Below, piece after piece: positions 41,568 through 49,587 of a stretch of 54,556 nucleotides of DNA (position 1 is its first letter; each line of letters begins with the position of its first letter). The stretch is from an uncultured Ruminococcus sp. (lineage in GTDB: Bacteria; Bacillota; Clostridia; Oscillospirales; Ruminococcaceae). The notes below the pieces were generated by a model. That model did no database searches. It worked only from the letters and a program-made list of their open reading frames with translations, and was not told the DNA's origin. The stretch lies in the NCBI GenBank assembly GCA_937926145.1, contig CALANW010000140.1, positions 1 to 54,556 of the forward strand, read 5' to 3'. Position numbers and translations under genes: made by a program.

Positions 41568-41623
41568 TTCGCCCCAAACAACGCAGATACGCCATTTGTA
41601 CGGGCAATGATTATCTCTTTGAG
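41568..41623 (+). repeat. attR region overlapping the rpsI stop codon
   Basis: TTCGCCCCAAACAA (41568-41581), 20 diverged bases, then GGGCAATG and ATTATCTCTTTGAG. The stop codon and the codons for Ser-Lys-Arg of rpsI lie in the repeat, so integration leaves the protein intact. Confidence 0.85.
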
Positions 41624-42012
41624 AACTGAGGAGCGCGACGAGCAGCCTTTAAGCCGTACTTCTTTCTTTCCTTCATTCTTGGGTCACGAGTGAGGAATCC
41701 TGCCTTCTTGAGAACAGGACGGAGTTCTGCATCGTACTGGAGGAGTGCTCTGGAGAGGCCGTGACGGATAGCGCCTGCCTGACCTGTTACACCACCGCCT
41801 GCAACTGTGCAAACGATGTCGAACTTATCAGCTGTTTCTGTGAGTGTAAGAGGCTGTCTAACGAGGAGCTTGAGTGTTTCAAGTCCAAAATAATCGTCGA
41901 TATCTCTTCCGTTGATAGTAACGTTGCCGCTGCCTGCGTAAACTCTTACTCTTGCAACGGAGCTTTTTCTTCTGCCTGTGCCATAAAAATAAGGCTGTTT
42001 AGATTCGTACAT
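41611..42012 (-). CDS. rpsI: Ribosomal protein S9
   Basis: This 133-residue protein is full-length uS9 of the small ribosomal subunit. It starts YESKQPYFYGTGRRKSSVAR and ends in the conserved APQFSKR, whose last Arg reaches the P-site tRNA. AGGAGG precedes the ATG. It is the second gene of the rplM-rpsI operon, 13 bases after rplM. The mobile element is inserted exactly at its 3' end and has separated it from its original downstream sequence. Confidence 0.98.
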   Translation of the reverse strand: MYESKQPYFYGTGRRKSSVARVRVYAGSGNVTINGRDIDDYFGLETLKLLVRQPLTLTETADKFDIVCTVAGGGVTGQAGAIRHGLSRALLQYDAELRPVLKKAGFLTRDPRMKERKKYGLKAARRAPQFSKR

Positions 42013-42025
42013 TTCGGCTTCCTCC

Positions 42026-42454
42026 TTATATTTCGATCATTTCAGGCTTCTGAGCTGCGTTCTCGTGCTCTGCACCTGCATAGGTTCTGAGTCTTGTGAG
42101 TGCTGCTCTGCCGAGTGTGTTGTTCGGAAGCATTCCGTTTACAGCAATTGTCATTGCCTTTTCCGGATTATTCTTCATCATATCGCTGTACTTGGTTTCC
42201 TTAAGTCCGCCGATCCAGCCTGTGTGCCACTTGAAAGTCTTCTGTTCAAGTTTCTTTCCTGTGAGAACTGCCTTTGCGCAGTTGATGATGATAACATTAT
42301 CTCCGCAGTCTGCGTGAGGTGCGAAAGTAGGCTTATTCTTGCCTCTGAGAATTGATGCTGCAGCAGCTGCTACACGACCGAGGGATTTGCCCTCTGCATC
42401 AATAACATACCACTTACGGCTGATTTCGTTAGCCTTAGGCATATAAGTTGACAT
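42026..42454 (-). CDS. rplM: Ribosomal protein L13
   Basis: This 142-residue uL13 of the large subunit has KWYVIDAEGKSLGRVAA, NCAKAVLTGKK, WHTGWIGGLKE and NGMLPNNTLGRAALTRL. ATG 42454 is 7 bases after AGGAGA. The in-frame ATG at 42460 is too close. Transcribed with rpsI from the promoter at 42556-42584, with a leader of about 95 bases that may be structured. Confidence 0.98.
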   Translation of the reverse strand: MSTYMPKANEISRKWYVIDAEGKSLGRVAAAAASILRGKNKPTFAPHADCGDNVIIINCAKAVLTGKKLEQKTFKWHTGWIGGLKETKYSDMMKNNPEKAMTIAVNGMLPNNTLGRAALTRLRTYAGAEHENAAQKPEMIEI

Positions 42455-42549
42455 AGTCATTCTCCTTTTATTTTTAGTAGATATTGCCGAACTGATATCA
42501 TTCAATGCAGGCAACTCCACTTACATTCTGATACACGTCGGACACAACG
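42455..42549 (-). promoter_or_regulatory. rplM-rpsI mRNA leader, possible L13 autoregulatory element
   Basis: A leader of about 95 bases precedes rplM and contains pairable blocks (TTGCC with GGCAA). Firmicute rplM leaders often bind L13. I did not match the consensus structure base by base. Confidence 0.35.
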
Positions 42550-42555
42550 TTTATT

Positions 42556-42584
42556 ATTATACACGGCGATGCGTCCAATGTCAA
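42556..42584 (-). promoter_or_regulatory. rplM-rpsI promoter
   Basis: Minus-strand TTGACA (42579-42584) and TATAAT (42556-42561), spacer 17 bp: a strong consensus promoter. Confidence 0.85.
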
Positions 42585-43061
42585 TTGTCATTTTGCCGAA
42601 TTTTTAAAATATATCCCTCAATCTCTCTAAATCTCTCTGTTTTGCTCGTTTTCTCTACAGTTCTCTAATTTCATTTCATTTTTTAATTTTTACTGAATTT
42701 CGTCGCATTTATGCGGTATTTGAGAGATTGGAACATTTATTTTGTGCAAAATGCAGACGGTTTATTATACCACAGCAGATAATTGCGGTCAAGTTTTTTT
42801 ATAAAACATATTGCAAAGCCTTTTGTTTTGCGGTAAAATATATTTGACAGCAAATGCCAGCTTTTTGATGAATCATTCTTTCCTTTCTTGATGTTTAATT
42901 GCCGGCGTTGCTATAAGATCTATACTTAAAATTTTAATGTTTTTCGATTTTATGACAAAATCAGACGGTATTTTACAAATTTTATTGTGATAATACGATC
43001 AATTGATTCTGCTTTTATGCAAAAAGGATTAAAACGGGATAAATATATTGAAAGAAAATAT
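42585..43061. other. AT-rich intergenic region without a recognised gene
   Basis: It holds a T/C-rich stretch with repeated TCTCTCTAA-like words (about 42615-42670) and long A/T tracts. A possible weak promoter is TTGCCG ... TATACT near 42900-42930. I see no gene, RNA or clear hairpin. Confidence 0.4.
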
Positions 43062-43901
43062 ATGCAAAACAAATCGATATATCTCTTATGTGTGATCTGT
43101 CTTGCAATGACTGCCTGCGGAAAGACAGCCGACAATGTGCAGGAACGCATAACAGAAGAATTCACAACAACAATTACAGAAGCAACGGGCGTCGAATTTA
43201 CCGACATATCCGAATCACACGCTGCATTGTCACTGCCTATTGAAGATATTGCGCACGCATTTGCAGGACAGGTATTTACTGCACTTCAAAATAACAAAAC
43301 CGCAGATGACCCTATCCCATACGCTCCTATAAGCACTGCACACGAGATACGGGATTTTGACCCTGAAGCTATGGAGGCAGAGCTTCGGCTGCTTGATATT
43401 GATTTTGACGGAGTTCCAGAATTATTTACCACTTCACACGGAACTATGGGAACGGGAGGACACAGCATATACACTGCAGACGGGCAATTTTACGGCTATG
43501 GTTTATACACGATCGATTTTTCTGATTTTATGACTGACGGCAAAGCTGTTTATGCTCCGAGTGGAAGCAACAGCACCTTTGGCTACACCAAGTTAGCTGT
43601 TGGTTTGCCGTATGTAAGCACAAACGGGGGCGGATTTTTCAATGGTTTGGAGACGCCCGTCCATATCTGCACTGACGGAAATGAGGTTGAAACGACGATA
43701 TCTTCCGAAGAAGAATATCAAAAGCTTATTGAGGACAGCTTCGGTATATCTTATGAAAGCTTACAGCCTATTGATCTTGAAGATAACAGATACATTTCGG
43801 GCTATCTCCGTGTTCCCGACCCTGAAAATTACACCGAAGAAGATATATACAACTGTCTGCTGGGTTTATTGCAGGAATATGAGAGTGAGGAGCTGAAATG
43901 A
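43062..43901 (+). CDS. Lipoprotein of unknown function (first of a paralogous pair)
   Basis: This 279-residue protein has a signal peptide and lipobox (YLLCVICLAMTAC). A Thr/Glu-rich spacer precedes a globular domain with the acidic motif LLDIDFDGVPELF, like the calcium-binding loops of FG-GAP/VCBS repeats. The C terminus (LRVPDPENYTEEDIYNCLLG) resembles that of the next protein (ALADPINYSTGDISVFLQS). The open frame extends to 42987, but only ATG 43062 gives a proper signal peptide. Its ribosome site is weak. Probably a surface lipoprotein. Function unknown. Confidence 0.7.
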   Translation: MQNKSIYLLCVICLAMTACGKTADNVQERITEEFTTTITEATGVEFTDISESHAALSLPIEDIAHAFAGQVFTALQNNKTADDPIPYAPISTAHEIRDFDPEAMEAELRLLDIDFDGVPELFTTSHGTMGTGGHSIYTADGQFYGYGLYTIDFSDFMTDGKAVYAPSGSNSTFGYTKLAVGLPYVSTNGGGFFNGLETPVHICTDGNEVETTISSEEEYQKLIEDSFGISYESLQPIDLEDNRYISGYLRVPDPENYTEEDIYNCLLGLLQEYESEELK

Positions 43902-44773
43902 ATATGAAAAAGCTGACGGCATTTGTTTTAACCATGCTGTGTTTAACACTCACAGCTTGCGTAGATACAAAAAAACAGGTGAAAGAAACTGCGTTGTTGA
44001 CCTCAGAAGTAACGGAAACTAAAAATAGTCCTGCCGATAATTCTGAATTGATACAAAATTATACGGACATCTTATATGGTATATTCAAGAATTATGATGT
44101 TGCAACGCCGCATACATACGAGCAATATTTTACAGAAGAGGATATTTCACCATATTATATTGGAGAACCCGCCGATATAGATATCGGAGATCACACCAAG
44201 AAAAGTGAGTGTACCACAGTGACCTTTGCGGATATAGACGGCGACAGTGTTCCCGAAATGTGTTTATCCCGTACAGAACCGGAGAAGTATTTCACAAATC
44301 TCGATTGGATAGATGTGTACAAGCCGAATGGTGTATGCGTGGGTACATTCATAGACGGGCAGCTTTGGGACGCTGACGGAAAAATATATGCCTGCGCTTA
44401 TGATCTGACTTACGGTTCTGTCACTGACATATCGGATAACTTTATGTATGTTTACTGCACACTTGGCTTGCCGACATCGGAATACGATGCACACGACATC
44501 ATTATAGGTTCGGCTGACGGTATTGCCGATATCTATGACTATTCTCCCGAAGAATTGCAGTCATCGGCGGAGTTCACGGACGATAAGTTTAAAGAGGTCT
44601 GTACAGAATATTTAGGCACAAGTATGTCAAAGCTTTTCGCCGACGGCTCGGCATTGCCTGCTGCGACAAAGTCTATAGCACTGGCAGACCCAATTAATTA
44701 CAGCACTGGAGATATATCGGTGTTCTTGCAAAGTTTATTTGAGGAATACCTTGAAGCAATACCAAACTCCTGA
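43898..44773 (+). CDS. Lipoprotein of unknown function (second of a paralogous pair)
   Basis: This 291-residue protein has lipobox TAFVLTMLCLTLTAC, a Thr/Ser/Glu-rich spacer, and the same acidic loop type in FADIDGDSVPEMCL. Its ATG overlaps the previous stop (43898-43901), so the two are co-translated and may act together at the membrane. A hairpin terminator follows. No known family is recognised. Confidence 0.72.
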   Translation: MNMKKLTAFVLTMLCLTLTACVDTKKQVKETALLTSEVTETKNSPADNSELIQNYTDILYGIFKNYDVATPHTYEQYFTEEDISPYYIGEPADIDIGDHTKKSECTTVTFADIDGDSVPEMCLSRTEPEKYFTNLDWIDVYKPNGVCVGTFIDGQLWDADGKIYACAYDLTYGSVTDISDNFMYVYCTLGLPTSEYDAHDIIIGSADGIADIYDYSPEELQSSAEFTDDKFKEVCTEYLGTSMSKLFADGSALPAATKSIALADPINYSTGDISVFLQSLFEEYLEAIPNS

Positions 44774-44828
44774 TCAAGCAGACGAAAGCCTGAACTCTTA
44801 CTTTTCCCAATATAAATTTCAATGATCG

Positions 44829-44858
44829 ATCCCCGTGCAGATCTGTACGGGGATTTTG
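44829..44858 (+). terminator. Terminator of the lipoprotein pair
   Basis: 8-bp stem ATCCCCGT (44829-44836) with 44847-44854, then TTT. Confidence 0.75.
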
Positions 44859-44966
44859 CAATATCACAAATATTGTAAAAAAATCAAAATTTTACGAACG
44901 ATTCGTTATTTTTTCCTGAAAATGGGTGTTTCTAACGGCTGTGCCCCCATTTTTTCCCGTCAGCAC

Positions 44967-44995
44967 TTGACTTTGGGACGGGTTTGGTATATAAT
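44967..44995 (+). promoter_or_regulatory. Promoter of the LRR lipoprotein gene
   Basis: TTGACT (44967-44972) and TATAAT (44990-44995), spacer 17 bp. Confidence 0.65.
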
Positions 44996-45068
44996 TGATA
45001 TGAATGTTTTGATAAATTCGCAAGCAAATGCCGCTGTTTATGCATTTACTTTGGAAAGGACGATTTTT

Positions 45069-46085
45069 ATGAAGCATACTAAAGCAGCTGCTCTCATTTC
45101 CTGCTTTGCAATGGCTTTATCGCTTTGCTCCTGCTCGCTGCCATTTCTGAACAAGGCTGATGAAGAGCCTCAGCCCGATGTTTCCGAGCTTCAGTCGCAG
45201 ATAGAATCTTTACAGCACGATGTTTCTTCGCTAAAAGCGGAAACTGTCCCCGATATAAAGATAAAAAACAAGGAGGATTACCTCAACGGAAAAGATAATC
45301 CTGCGGTGAGCGAAGCTGTTGCCGAAAAGGAAAAGGTAATGGCCGATCTTCCTGCTACTATTATTATAAAGGACAAGGAATACAGCACGGAGCTTACCTC
45401 GCTCACTTTGAGCAATATGGACTTGAACGATGAGGATATTGTTGAGCTCAAATATATGGTAAATCTGACCGAACTTCAGATATATCAGAACAACATTACC
45501 GATCTTTCGCCGCTCAAAGGCTTGACCGAGCTGAAAAATCTTTCACTTTTCAAGAACAAGGTCAAAGATCTTTCGCCGCTTGCGGGACTTGTCGGACTGG
45601 AGAGCCTTTATCTTCGCTCGAATAACATCAGCGACATCTCCCCTCTTGACGGGCTTGTTCATCTTAAGGCGCTCGATATTTCCGACAACAATGTGAGTGA
45701 TATTTCGCCGCTGACGAACCTCAAAATGCTTGAACTTCTTCGTCTTAACGATAACAATATTAATAGTATAACCGCTTTGAGCGGAATGGACAAGATGATC
45801 GGACTTCATTTGCAGAACAATGATATTTCCGACATCACTCCGCTGACGACTATGGGTGACCTCAACGAGCTTTATCTCGAAAACAACAGCATCGGTTCTA
45901 TTGAGCCGCTTATGTCGCTGACTTCACTCCAATGGCTGAAAATAAGCAACAATCCGATAACGAATATCCGTCCCGCGGCTTCGCTCATAATGCTGAAAAA
46001 GCTTTATATGCAGGGTCTTGACATTCCTACGGAGGATATGGATTATCTTGCGGAGCAGCTCCCCGACTGCACATTCGTATATTAA
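45069..46085 (+). CDS. Internalin-like leucine-rich-repeat lipoprotein
   Basis: This 338-residue protein has a lipoprotein signal (FAMALSLCSC), a short coiled coil (SELQSQIESLQHDVSSLKAE) and at least nine 22-residue LRRs. The repeats have the internalin pattern LxxLxxLxLxxNxIxDISPL (for example LVGLESLYLRSNNISDISPL and TNLKMLELLRLNDNNINSIT). It ends with a half repeat. The curved repeat domain would bind a protein or glycan outside the cell. ATG 45069 is chosen because it starts the signal peptide. GGAAAGGA lies upstream. Partner unknown. Confidence 0.86.
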   Translation: MKHTKAAALISCFAMALSLCSCSLPFLNKADEEPQPDVSELQSQIESLQHDVSSLKAETVPDIKIKNKEDYLNGKDNPAVSEAVAEKEKVMADLPATIIIKDKEYSTELTSLTLSNMDLNDEDIVELKYMVNLTELQIYQNNITDLSPLKGLTELKNLSLFKNKVKDLSPLAGLVGLESLYLRSNNISDISPLDGLVHLKALDISDNNVSDISPLTNLKMLELLRLNDNNINSITALSGMDKMIGLHLQNNDISDITPLTTMGDLNELYLENNSIGSIEPLMSLTSLQWLKISNNPITNIRPAASLIMLKKLYMQGLDIPTEDMDYLAEQLPDCTFVY

Positions 46086-46164
46086 GTGCGTGGGTTTCCA
46101 CATTTTTGCTTTAAAAAGTTTATAATTCAATTTACATATTAAGGAATTAAGGAGAAAAAGAAAA

Positions 46165-47178
46165 ATGATCATCATTCTCAAGAACAACGCTTCACCCGAA
46201 TCCGTTGAAAAGCTGGACGAGCTTCTCAAAGAACAGGGTTTGAAGACGAACCACATTCAGGGTGCAAATCAGCACATCATCGGTCTTATCGGTGATACTT
46301 CCGCAATTGATATGCACAACCTTTATGCGCAGGACTGCATCGAAGAGATCAAGCGAGTACAGGAGCCTTACAAAAAGGCTAACCGCAAGTTCCACCCTGA
46401 TGATACTGTTATCGAAGCAGGCGGCAGAAAGATCGGCGACGGTTCTCTTCAGGTCATCGCAGGTCCTTGCTCTGTTGAAACAGAGGAGCAGATACTTACT
46501 ACCGCTCACGCTGTAAAGGAAGCAGGCGCAACAATGCTCCGCGGCGGTGCATTCAAGCCGAGAACATCCCCTTATTCTTTCCAGGGTCTTCGCGAAGAGG
46601 GCATCAAGCTTCTTCTCAAAGCTAAGGCTGAAACGGAACTTCCTATCGTTACCGAAATTATGAGCCAGTCCGATCTCCCCCTCTTTGACGAGATCGATGT
46701 TATTCAGGTCGGCGCAAGAAATATGCAGAATTTTGAGCTTTTAAAGGCTCTCGGCAAGACAAACAAGCCTATTCTTCTTAAAAGAGGTCTTGCAAACACA
46801 CTTGAAGAAACACTTATGTCCGCAGAATACATAATGTCCGAGGGCAACCCGAACGTTATTCTTTGCGAACGCGGAATCCGTACATTTGAAACAATGACAA
46901 GAAACACATTCGATGTTTCCGCTATTCCGCTCCTCAAGCAGAAGTCACATCTCCCCGTTTGTGCTGACCCTTCACACGCTACCGGTATCATCTCACTCAT
47001 CGAGCCTATGGCTCTTGCTGCTGTTGTTGCAGGAACAGATGCTCTCGAGATCGAAGTTCACTGCAATCCTAAGGCTGCACTTTCCGACGGCGGTCAGCAG
47101 CTAACACCGGATATGTTCAAGGAAACAATGAAGAAGATCAGCGGTCTTTGCGGCTATCTCGGAAGAACTATCGGCTAA
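46165..47178 (+). CDS. aroF: 3-deoxy-7-phosphoheptulonate (DAHP) synthase, type I-beta
   Basis: This 337-residue enzyme joins phosphoenolpyruvate and erythrose 4-phosphate, the first step of the shikimate pathway. The N-terminal ferredoxin-like regulatory domain (about 1-70, IILKNNASPESVEKLDELLK) and barrel motifs IAGPCSVETEEQ, LRGGAFKPRTSPYSFQG, VQVGARNMQNFELL and VCADPSHATG identify the type I-beta form. The N-terminal domain usually gives feedback control by an aromatic amino acid. First gene of the aroF-aroB-aroA-aroC operon. AAGGAG precedes the ATG. Confidence 0.95.
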   Translation: MIIILKNNASPESVEKLDELLKEQGLKTNHIQGANQHIIGLIGDTSAIDMHNLYAQDCIEEIKRVQEPYKKANRKFHPDDTVIEAGGRKIGDGSLQVIAGPCSVETEEQILTTAHAVKEAGATMLRGGAFKPRTSPYSFQGLREEGIKLLLKAKAETELPIVTEIMSQSDLPLFDEIDVIQVGARNMQNFELLKALGKTNKPILLKRGLANTLEETLMSAEYIMSEGNPNVILCERGIRTFETMTRNTFDVSAIPLLKQKSHLPVCADPSHATGIISLIEPMALAAVVAGTDALEIEVHCNPKAALSDGGQQLTPDMFKETMKKISGLCGYLGRTIG

Positions 47179-47214
47179 AAAATTTCATCGGAAAGGAGTA
47201 CGTTTTCCTAAAAA

Positions 47215-48303
47215 ATGTCGGAAAACGGCGGTTTATCAATGGAATACACAAGAATACCCGTAAGAGCTTCGATAAATTATGAAGTCATTGTCGGAAAAGA
47301 TATGCTTGACGGCTGCGGCGAATACATCAAGGCTGTTACAAAGGCGCAGAAATTTGCGATAATCACCGATGATACTGTCGATGCGCTTTTCGGTGAAAAA
47401 GTCGTAAAAAGCCTTGAAAAGAGCGGCTTTGCGGTATATAAATTCGTATTTTCGCACGGTGAAGCTTCCAAATGTACAGCTACGCTGCTCAACATTTACA
47501 GCTTTTTATGCGAAAAGCACATCTCACGCACGGACGCTCTTGTTGCGCTCGGCGGAGGTGTTGTCGGCGACATAACAGGCTATGCAGCGGCTACATTTCT
47601 GAGAGGTCTTGACTTCGTACAGATACCGACTACCCTGCTTGCGCAGGTGGATTCATCGGTCGGCGGAAAGACGGCTATCGACCTTCCCGAGGGAAAAAAT
47701 CTCGTCGGCGCATTCAAGCAGCCTAAGCTCGTTATCTGCGACACGGCTACGCTTGACACGCTCCCAGAGGAATTTCTCATTGACGGAATGGGCGAAGTTG
47801 TAAAATACGGAATGATAAAGTCTGCTCCGCTTTTCGAGCTGCTTGAAACAAGAACGCTTGATAATATCAGAGAAATTTCCGAGAATGTCATCGAGCAGTG
47901 CGTTTCGATAAAGCGTGATGTTGTTGAAGCCGATGAATTCGACAAGGGCGAGCGTATGCTCCTCAACTTCGGTCACACGCTTGCACACTCTATCGAGCAG
48001 TACTATAATTACACGGGTATCACTCACGGCAAGGCTGTTGCTGTCGGAATGAGAATGATCACAAGGCTTGCCGAAAAGCAAAATATGGCTGAAAAGGGTC
48101 TTACCGACCGTCTTATCGCCTGCCTTGAACGCTACAAGCTGAATGTTGAAGTTGAGCCTACCGAACACGAACTCGGCGGTGCTTGCCTTAACGATAAAAA
48201 GCGCGAAAGCGGCAGCATAAGCATCATTATTTGCAGTGAAGTCGGAAAATCGGCTGCTGTAAAGATGCCCGTTGAAAAATTTCTTGAATTCCTTGAAAAA
48301 TAA
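47215..48303 (+). CDS. aroB: 3-dehydroquinate synthase
   Basis: This 362-residue NAD- and metal-dependent enzyme converts DAHP to 3-dehydroquinate. Markers are the NAD-binding ALGGGVVGDITGYAAATFLRG, IPTTLLAQVDSSVGGKTAID, GMGEVVKYGMI (metal Glu), LNFGHTLAHSIE and ITHGKAVAVGM (metal His residues). ATG 47215 follows GGAAAGGAG by 16 bases, and GGAAA/TTTCC can pair around the site, which would shorten the distance. ATG 47239 (MEYTRIPV) is the alternative start and gives the more typical family N terminus. Confidence 0.95.
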   Translation: MSENGGLSMEYTRIPVRASINYEVIVGKDMLDGCGEYIKAVTKAQKFAIITDDTVDALFGEKVVKSLEKSGFAVYKFVFSHGEASKCTATLLNIYSFLCEKHISRTDALVALGGGVVGDITGYAAATFLRGLDFVQIPTTLLAQVDSSVGGKTAIDLPEGKNLVGAFKQPKLVICDTATLDTLPEEFLIDGMGEVVKYGMIKSAPLFELLETRTLDNIREISENVIEQCVSIKRDVVEADEFDKGERMLLNFGHTLAHSIEQYYNYTGITHGKAVAVGMRMITRLAEKQNMAEKGLTDRLIACLERYKLNVEVEPTEHELGGACLNDKKRESGSISIIICSEVGKSAAVKMPVEKFLEFLEK

Positions 48304-48314
48304 CAGGAGAAAAT

Positions 48315-49568
48315 ATGAACGTTACTATAACACCGTCGGGACTTATCGGCAGGATAAGCGCTCCGTCCTCCAAAAGCTTTTCCCACAGAATGATAATTGC
48401 TGCTTCGCTCGCTGACGGCGTTTCCGAGGTCAGCGCTGTGAACCCCTCCGAGGACATTGACGCGACCGTTGACGCTATGACAGCGCTCGGCGCGAAGATC
48501 GTCAATGACGGAAATGTTTACACTATAAAAGGTATCGGTGTCCCCTCTTCTTCGGCTAAGATCAACTGCCGTGAGAGCGGTTCGACGCTCCGCTTCATCA
48601 TTCCCGTTGCGGCTGCGCTCGGCTGTGACACGGAATTTTCGGGCAGCGGAAAACTCCCGACCCGACCGATAACTCCATACAAGCGCGAACTTTCGCAGAA
48701 AGGCGTGAGCTTTGTTCACACGGACGGAGTTATGCCGTTCACGATGAGCGGAAAGCTTTGCGGCGGTGATTTTCACATTGAGGGCGATGTTTCGTCGCAG
48801 TTTATCACGGGACTGCTGTTCGCTCTGCCGCTTTGCGCCGAGGACAGCAGGATAATCCTCACCTCAAAGCTTGAATCGAAGCCTTACGCTGATATGACGA
48901 TAGCTGCGCTGAAAGTTTTCGGCGTTGAGGTCGACGAAAGCGTTTCGGACGAGGGTTTTCCCGTCTACAATATAAAGGGAAACCAGCGTTACAAGGCTGC
49001 CGACTGCGCAGTTGAGGGCGATTACTCGCAGGCTGCGTTCTATTATGTTGCAAATGCGCTTGGCTCGGAAATAGAGATAGGAAATCTCAACGAAACTTCC
49101 GTTCAGGGTGACAAGCAGATATGCGAAATTCTTGAAAAATCGGGTTACGGCAAGGTCGGCTGCGGCGAATATGAGCCTTTCACGGTCGATGTTTCCGATA
49201 TTCCCGATCTTGTTCCGATACTGACGGTGTTCGGCTGCTTCACCAAAGATGTGAGCAGGATAGTTAACGCAAAGCGCCTTAAAATAAAGGAAAGCGACCG
49301 TCTTAAAGCGATCGCTGACGCAATAAATGCTATCGGAGGAAACGTCGTTTACGGCGATGATTTTCTTGAAATACACCCCGTTCGTTCTTTCACGGGCGGA
49401 ATGATCAACGGCTGCAACGATCATCGCATCGTTATGGCTTCGGCTGTTGCTTCGACAAAGGCAGACGGAGAAATAACGATAACCGATGCGCAGGCTGTTT
49501 CAAAGAGCTACCCCGATTTCTGGCAGGATTTTAAAAAGCTTGGCGGAAAAATTAGCACTGACCTTTAA
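48315..49568 (+). CDS. aroA: EPSP synthase (3-phosphoshikimate 1-carboxyvinyltransferase)
   Basis: This 417-residue enzyme adds the enolpyruvyl group of PEP to shikimate 3-phosphate. Markers are SKSFSHRMIIAASLADG, NCRESGSTLRFIIPVAAALG, LPTRPITPYKREL, EGDYSQAAFYYVA, KIKESDRLKAIADAI and GCNDHRIVMASAVA. CAGGAGA precedes the ATG, 11 bases after aroB. The gene ends 19 bases before aroC. Sequence around LPTRPI differs from the classic GNAGTAMR loop of glyphosate-sensitive enzymes, so class and inhibitor response cannot be judged here. Confidence 0.94.
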   Translation: MNVTITPSGLIGRISAPSSKSFSHRMIIAASLADGVSEVSAVNPSEDIDATVDAMTALGAKIVNDGNVYTIKGIGVPSSSAKINCRESGSTLRFIIPVAAALGCDTEFSGSGKLPTRPITPYKRELSQKGVSFVHTDGVMPFTMSGKLCGGDFHIEGDVSSQFITGLLFALPLCAEDSRIILTSKLESKPYADMTIAALKVFGVEVDESVSDEGFPVYNIKGNQRYKAADCAVEGDYSQAAFYYVANALGSEIEIGNLNETSVQGDKQICEILEKSGYGKVGCGEYEPFTVDVSDIPDLVPILTVFGCFTKDVSRIVNAKRLKIKESDRLKAIADAINAIGGNVVYGDDFLEIHPVRSFTGGMINGCNDHRIVMASAVASTKADGEITITDAQAVSKSYPDFWQDFKKLGGKISTDL

Positions 49569-49587
49569 TGGTAAGAAAGGACTGAAA

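Larger units (their letters stand above)
24791..41623. mobile_element. Integrative mobilizable element in the 3' end of rpsI, carrying a phase-variable type I R-M locus
   Basis: The ends carry a 22-bp direct repeat with one mismatch (24791-24812 and 41602-41623) ending in ATTATCTCTTTGAG. At the right end this is the last codons plus stop of rpsI. The repeats AAAGACCAAATAAAGACC (24942-24959) and AAAGACCAGATAAAGACC (41536-41553) near both ends look like integrase arm sites. Inside are a tyrosine integrase next to the right end, an excisionase-like HTH gene, a D5-type helicase, a MobV relaxase and an XRE regulator. No mating-pore genes are present, so it is mobilizable rather than self-transmissible. 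Cargo is hsdM, hsdS, hsdR plus PIN and FRG genes. From 24813 to 25079 I see no gene. Confidence 0.88.

Noticed and set aside
45069..46085. Sortase-anchored internalin
   Set aside because: There is no LPxTG motif or C-terminal membrane helix. The lipobox at the N terminus explains anchoring.
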